Below, piece after piece: positions 13,715-17,606 of a stretch of DNA of 17,606 nucleotides. The notes below the pieces were generated by a model, which worked only from the letters and a program-made list of their open reading frames with translations, had not been told where the DNA came from and made no database searches. The position numbers and the translations under genes are program-made. This stretch comes from Pseudomonadota bacterium (GTDB lineage Bacteria; Desulfobacterota; Desulfovibrionia; Desulfovibrionales; Desulfovibrionaceae), in the NCBI GenBank assembly GCA_023426275.1, contig JAFABC010000144.1:1-17606 (forward strand), given 5' to 3'. Every line of letters begins with the position of its first letter. The stretch's first letter is position 1.

Positions 13715-14965
13715 ATGCGGTATGTTGTGGTTGGCCTGCACGCGGCGGGTCGGAGTGCTTGCACCTGGCTGCGGCGCCTGGACCCCGATGCCGAAATCAT
13801 CGGCGTGGACCCCGATCCCACGCCGCCCTACGCCCGGCCGCTCATCAGCCATGTGCTGGCCGGCGAAGTGGAATCGGGCCTGCTCTATCTCAAGGAAACC
13901 GATTTCTTCGACCGCCTCGGGGTGACGCTCCACCACGAGCGGGCCGCCGCCCTGGCCCCCGACCGGCGCGTGGTGACGCTGGCCTCGGGCCGGGAGCTGG
14001 CCTACGACGCCCTGCTCGTGGCCACGGGCTCGACCCCGCGCCCGGCCGGCGTCTGCGGTCCGGCCGCGGACGACATCTGCTATTTCCGGGGCCGGGAGGA
14101 CCTGGACCGGGTCCTGGCCGGCCTGCGCCCCGGCGGCACCGCCGCCGTGCTCGGCGGCGGACTGGTGGGCTTCAAGCTCACCTGCGGCCTGCTCGCCCGG
14201 GGCATGGCCGTTTCCCTGCTCGTGACCTCGCCGAGGCCCCTGTCGCTCAATGTCGACAAGACCGCCGGCGAAATCGTCGGCGGCATGTTGGCCGCCCAGC
14301 CCGGGGTGACGCTGCGTACCGGCGTTTCCGTGCGCTGCATGGAGCCAGGGGACGAGCGCCGCTACCGGCTGACGCTTTCGGACGACTCGGTCCTCGACGT
14401 CGATCTCGTGGCCGCCGGCAAGGGCGTCATCCCGACCACCGACTGGCTGGCCGGCTCGGGCCTCGACTGCGCCGACGGCATTGCCTGCGATGCCTTTCTC
14501 AAAACGGCCGTGCCGGGCGTCTACGTGGCCGGCGACGCGGCCCTCACCACCGATGTGTCCGTGGGCGAGCCGCGCCTCAACGCCATCTGGCCCATGGCCG
14601 TGGAACAGGGACGCCACGCCGCCGTCAACATGACCGGCGGCCGCCGGGCCTATCCCGGCTCGCTGTCCCAAAACGCCGTGCCGGTGTTCGAGGCCATGAT
14701 GATCTCCGTCGGCACGGTCAATCCCCGCTACACCACCGACTGCACGTTTTTGCCGGTCGAGCCCAGGCGGGGCAGCTACCTCAATCTCGTGTTTCGCGAC
14801 GACCGGCTGATCGGGGCCGTGGGCCTCAACGCCCCGCCCCGGCTGGGCGAGCTGGCCTACGCCGTGCGCCGGGGCCTGCGCCGGCGGGACATCCCGGCCA
14901 CCTGGCTGACCAATCCCGTCAATGCCGCCCCGTTGGCCGCCGCGGCCCTGGGCTGGAGACGGTAG
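13715..14965 (+). CDS. FAD/NAD(P)-dependent oxidoreductase of the CODH cluster (FNOR)
   Basis: The 416-residue protein belongs to the pyridine nucleotide-disulfide oxidoreductase superfamily. It has an N-terminal FAD Rossmann motif VVVGLHAAGRSA (GxxxxG at 7-12), the LLVATGS segment (100-106), an NAD(P)-binding GGGLVG (147-152) and the second FAD motif GVYVAGDAA (268-276). The segment PPYARPLISHVLAGE (38-51) matches NADH-oxidase-like enzymes found beside CooS and CooF. The redox-active Cys of true NADH oxidases is absent there, so H2O-forming oxidase chemistry is unlikely. The expected job is to take electrons from CooF and reduce NAD(P)+. The ATG has a perfect GGAGG five bases upstream; a GTG two codons earlier is in frame but too close to the ribosome site. 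Coenzyme preference (NAD or NADP) cannot be read with confidence. Confidence 0.85.
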   Translation: MRYVVVGLHAAGRSACTWLRRLDPDAEIIGVDPDPTPPYARPLISHVLAGEVESGLLYLKETDFFDRLGVTLHHERAAALAPDRRVVTLASGRELAYDALLVATGSTPRPAGVCGPAADDICYFRGREDLDRVLAGLRPGGTAAVLGGGLVGFKLTCGLLARGMAVSLLVTSPRPLSLNVDKTAGEIVGGMLAAQPGVTLRTGVSVRCMEPGDERRYRLTLSDDSVLDVDLVAAGKGVIPTTDWLAGSGLDCADGIACDAFLKTAVPGVYVAGDAALTTDVSVGEPRLNAIWPMAVEQGRHAAVNMTGGRRAYPGSLSQNAVPVFEAMMISVGTVNPRYTTDCTFLPVEPRRGSYLNLVFRDDRLIGAVGLNAPPRLGELAYAVRRGLRRRDIPATWLTNPVNAAPLAAAALGWRR

Positions 14966-14995
14966 ACAGACAAAAAAAACGACAAGTCCCGGCGA

Positions 14996-15028
14996 CCGAA
15001 GGCCTCCTTCGGGTTCCCCAAGGGGAAC
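14996..15028 (+). repeat. Two tandem hairpins between the flavoprotein gene and cooF
   Basis: CCGAAGG (14996-15002) pairs with CCTTCGG (15006-15012), immediately followed by GTTCCCC (15013-15019) pairing with GGGGAAC (15022-15028). They lie in an unusually long 134-bp gap inside the operon, after an A-run (14972-14979). No T-run follows in the plus direction. They could be an RNA-processing or stability element that sets cooFS levels. Confidence 0.65.
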
Positions 15029-15099
15029 GCGCCGTGTGGTGGAGACGTTCGATTCCGCCCTGCCTGGGCAAAACGGCGGGAAGCGTGAAAGGAGACGCC

Positions 15100-15639
15100 A
15101 TGATCGTTAAAACCGTTATTGTCCGGCCTTCGCTGTGCGTTGGGTGCATGCAGTGCTCCATCCGTTGCGCCGAGGCCCATTCCGAGTCCGGCGAGCTGGC
15201 CTCGGCCATCCGCGAACCCGTGCCGGCCAAGCCGCGCATCTTCCTCGGCGTCGGTCCCGAAGGACGGCCCTTTCCCAACAAGTGCCGCCACTGCGAGCCC
15301 GCCCCCTGCCAGGAAGCCTGCATGCCCGGAGCCATCCGCTCCGACATCCACACCGGGCTCAAGGTCGTGGACGCCTCCCGCTGCATCCACTGCGGCATGT
15401 GCGCCATGGCCTGCCCGTACTACGCCATCCGCTACTACCCGGAGCATGAGGCGCCGGGCGGGCGGCTGGCCGCCATCAAGTGCGACGGCTGCTACCGCCG
15501 CCTGGAACAGGGCCTCCAGCCCGCCTGCGTCACGGCCTGCAAGACCGGGGCGCTCACCTTTGGCGACGTCAATGTGTTTCTCAAAGACGGGGTCAATGCC
15601 GTGGCTCACGCCGCCTCGGGCGTGGCCTATCCGTTATAA
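15100..15639 (+). CDS. cooF: CooF-type four-cluster ferredoxin
   Basis: The 179-residue protein has sixteen cysteines in four [4Fe-4S] motifs. They are CVGCMQCSIRC (13-23), CRHCEPAPCQEAC (about 62-74), CIHCGMCAMAC (about 95-105) and a last set made of CDGC plus CVTAC near 129-148. This is the DmsB/HydN/CooF layout. CooF takes electrons from the B/D clusters of CooS and passes them to a partner, here probably the flavoprotein encoded just upstream. There is no Tat signal, so it is cytoplasmic. The ATG is preceded by AAAGGAG at ideal spacing. The same frame stays open far upstream (to about 13243), but that part is a shadow of the cooC and flavoprotein genes. cooS begins 38 bp downstream. The CooF role rests on the neighbouring cooS; the fold alone would also fit other oxidoreductase subunits. 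Confidence 0.92.
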   Translation: MIVKTVIVRPSLCVGCMQCSIRCAEAHSESGELASAIREPVPAKPRIFLGVGPEGRPFPNKCRHCEPAPCQEACMPGAIRSDIHTGLKVVDASRCIHCGMCAMACPYYAIRYYPEHEAPGGRLAAIKCDGCYRRLEQGLQPACVTACKTGALTFGDVNVFLKDGVNAVAHAASGVAYPL

Positions 15640-15677
15640 AGACCGGCCACGGCCGCTTGCGGCCAAGGGGGACGACT

Positions 15678-17558
15678 ATGAGCAAGGAACATTTCAAGGA
15701 ACTGACCATCCGCCCCGACGTCGTGCGCATGCTGGAAAAGGCCCGCGACGAAGGCGTGGAGACGGTATTTGACCGCAAAAAAGCCCAGGAGCCCCATTGC
15801 GGCTTCTGCGAGCTGGGCCTGTCCTGCCACATCTGCGTCATGGGGCCGTGCCGCATCAATCCCTTCGGCGACGGGCCGTCCCGGGGCGTGTGCGGGGCCG
15901 ATGCGGATGTCATGGTGGCCCGCAACTTCGGCCGCATGGTAGCTGCCGGCGCGGCCGCCCACTCCGACCACGGCCGCGATCTGGCCGAAACCCTGCTGGC
16001 CATCGGTGAAGGCGAAACCGCCGACTACGCCATCCGCGACGAGGCCAAGCTGCGCCGCCTGGCCGGGGAACTCGGCCTGGAGGAAGCCGGCCGCGACACC
16101 ACCGCCGTGGCCCGGGACGTGGCCGGATTGCTGCTTGACGACTTCGGCTGCCGCAAGGGAACCGTCGCCTTCGCGGCCCGCGCGCCCCAAAAACGGCGGG
16201 AGTTGTGGGAGAAAATCGGCGTTTCCCCCCGGGGCATCGACCGGGAAGTCGTGGAAATGATGCACCGCACCCACATGGGCGTGGACAACGAGGCCACAAG
16301 CCTGCTGCTCCATGCCGCGCGGGTGGCCCTGTCCGACGGCTGGGGCGGGTCCATGATCGCCACCGAGCTTTCGGACGTCATTTTCGGCACCCCCACGCCG
16401 CGCGCCTCCACCGTAAATCTGGCCGTTTTGCAGGAAGACGCCGTCAACATCCTGGTCCACGGCCACAACCCCATCGTTTCGGAAATGATCGCCTGGGCCT
16501 GCCGCGATCCCGAACTGGTGGCCAAGGCCAAGGCCGCCGGCGCCTCGGGCATCAATCTGGCCGGCCTGTGCTGCACCGGCAACGAAATCCTCATGCGCCA
16601 GGGCATCCCCATGGCCGGCAACCACCTGATGACCGAACTGGCCATTGTCACCGGCGCGGTGGAACTCGTGGTCGTCGATTACCAGTGCATCATGCCCGGC
16701 ATGGTCCAGGCCGCGTCCTGCTACCACACCAAGGTGGTGACCACCTCGCCCAAGGCCCACTTCGCCGGGGCCACCCACATGGAATTCGACATCAAGAACG
16801 CCCGCGAACAGGCCCGGGCCGTGGTGAACATGGCCATTGAGGCCTATGCCGGCCGCGATGCCGACCGGGTGGAGATTCCGGGCAAGCCGGTGTCGCTGCT
16901 CTCGGGTTTTTCCAACGAGGCCGTGCTCTCGGCCCTGGGCGGCAGCCTGACGCCGCTGATCGACGCCATCAAAAGCGGCGCCATTCGCGGCGCGGTGGGC
17001 GTGGTCGGCTGCAACAACCCGCGCGTGCCCCACGACGCCGGCCACGTGGGCCTGACCAAGGAACTCATCAAACGCGACATCCTGGTCCTCGACACCGGCT
17101 GCGCGGCCACGGCCCACGGCATGTCGGGCCTCAAGACCCTGGAAGCGGCCGATCTGGCCGGACCGGGTCTCTCGGCCGTGTGCAAGGCGCTCGGCATCCC
17201 GCCGGTCCTGCACGTGGGCAGCTGCGTGGACAACTCCCGCATCATCCAGCTGTGCGGCCTGCTGGCCGACGCCCTGGGCGTGGACATCGCCGACCTGCCC
17301 GTGGCCGCCGCGGCCATGGAATGGTATTCGGAAAAGGCCGCCACCATCGGGCTCTACGCCGTGGCCAGCGGCATCTTCACCGTGCTCGGCGTCAATCCGC
17401 CCATCCTGGGCTCTAAAAATGTGACCGAGCTGGCCGTGTCCGGCCTGGAAGGCGTCATCGGCGCGACCTTTGCCGTGGAAGCCGACCCGGTCAAGGCGGC
17501 GGACCTCATCGACGCCCGCATCAAGGCCAAACGCACGGCCCTGGGCCTCAAGCCTTAG
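15678..17558 (+). CDS. cooS: Anaerobic Ni-Fe-S carbon monoxide dehydrogenase catalytic subunit
   Basis: The 626-residue protein is a complete CooS: it catalyses CO + H2O = CO2 + 2H+ + 2e-. The B-cluster ligands are C50, C53, C58 and C72. The C-cluster ligands appear as H263 (in HGHNP), C299, C337, C445, C475 and C516. Histidines H95 and H98 in AHSDHGRD match the proton-channel series. The D-cluster region is HCGFCELGLSC: C41 and C44 form a CxxC, while the position just before C50, normally Cys, is S49. That is the pattern described for Desulfovibrio vulgaris CODH, where the D-cluster is [2Fe-2S]. The ATG has AGGGGG upstream. The frame extends upstream over cooF but without CooS character. No acetyl-CoA synthase partner is nearby, so this is a monofunctional homodimeric enzyme. 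Confidence 0.97.
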   Translation: MSKEHFKELTIRPDVVRMLEKARDEGVETVFDRKKAQEPHCGFCELGLSCHICVMGPCRINPFGDGPSRGVCGADADVMVARNFGRMVAAGAAAHSDHGRDLAETLLAIGEGETADYAIRDEAKLRRLAGELGLEEAGRDTTAVARDVAGLLLDDFGCRKGTVAFAARAPQKRRELWEKIGVSPRGIDREVVEMMHRTHMGVDNEATSLLLHAARVALSDGWGGSMIATELSDVIFGTPTPRASTVNLAVLQEDAVNILVHGHNPIVSEMIAWACRDPELVAKAKAAGASGINLAGLCCTGNEILMRQGIPMAGNHLMTELAIVTGAVELVVVDYQCIMPGMVQAASCYHTKVVTTSPKAHFAGATHMEFDIKNAREQARAVVNMAIEAYAGRDADRVEIPGKPVSLLSGFSNEAVLSALGGSLTPLIDAIKSGAIRGAVGVVGCNNPRVPHDAGHVGLTKELIKRDILVLDTGCAATAHGMSGLKTLEAADLAGPGLSAVCKALGIPPVLHVGSCVDNSRIIQLCGLLADALGVDIADLPVAAAAMEWYSEKAATIGLYAVASGIFTVLGVNPPILGSKNVTELAVSGLEGVIGATFAVEADPVKAADLIDARIKAKRTALGLKP

Positions 17559-17581
17559 GAAGACGAAGAAGAAGAGAAGAA

Positions 17582-17603
17582 TGCCTCCGGCGGCCGGGAG
17601 GGG
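17582..17603 (+). repeat. REP-like GC-rich element, right copy
   Basis: This 22-base sequence (TGCCTCCGGCGGCCGGGAGG plus GG) is the exact inverted counterpart of the one at 9-30. It follows a purine-rich tract (GAAGACGAAGAAGAAGAG) that starts right after the cooS stop codon, the same arrangement as after suhB. The window ends within or just after it. Confidence 0.6.
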
Positions 17604-17606
17604 GTC

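Noticed and set aside
12818..14671. Minus-strand 617-residue ORF
   Set aside because: It is the reverse-strand shadow of cooC and the flavoprotein gene. It is rich in Gly, His and Gln and has no domain pattern.
1..17606. CRISPR array, transposase, integrase or tRNA genes
   Set aside because: No regularly spaced repeats, transposase motifs or cloverleaf sequences other than the tmRNA ends were found on either strand.

Overview
The window is GC-rich bacterial DNA (my estimate is mid-60s percent GC) and looks like a sulfate-reducing deltaproteobacterium of the Desulfovibrio / Solidesulfovibrio type. Three things support this. There is a CooS-type carbon monoxide dehydrogenase with a Desulfovibrio-style D-cluster motif, the tmRNA encodes the tag ANDYDYALAA, and the gene mix (GAF-mreB, PilZ, a soluble CODH operon) fits. 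The taxon is inferred from protein character, not from a database search.

Layout. Positions 1-2952 hold a minus-strand operon read right to left: a twin-GAF sensor-like protein, mreB, and an inositol-monophosphatase-family gene. A good sigma70-type promoter lies upstream of it at 3142-3170. Divergently, 3338-7024 holds a plus-strand run: a 585-residue protein I do not recognise, a solo gcvT and rsmE. Positions 7161-8170 hold a PilZ-domain gene whose stop overlaps the start of an exported TPR protein. Then come a minus-strand YciI-like gene, a plus-strand stand-alone cyclic-nucleotide-binding protein, and a large minus-strand PAS-containing chemoreceptor (9303-11351) with an unusually AT-rich upstream region. 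Positions 11761-12006 encode a small lipoprotein, followed by ssrA (tmRNA, 12058-12414).

The stretch from 12415 to 12916 has no convincing protein gene but is structured. It contains a strong plus-strand terminator at 12495-12530 and a strong minus-strand terminator at 12623-12661. Next to the second lies a roughly 120-nt nested, bulged inverted repeat that looks like an undescribed minus-strand RNA, possibly 6S RNA.

The right end (12917-17558) is a complete CO-oxidation operon: cooC (nickel-insertion ATPase), an FAD/NAD(P) oxidoreductase, cooF (four-cluster ferredoxin) and cooS (catalytic Ni-Fe-S subunit). The expected flow is CO to CooS to CooF to the flavoprotein to NAD(P)+. No hydrogenase or acetyl-CoA synthase genes lie in the window.

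Both ends of the window carry the same 22-bp GC-rich sequence in inverted orientation. In each case it follows a purine-rich tract directly after a stop codon (suhB on the left, cooS on the right), which suggests a dispersed REP-like 3'-end element.
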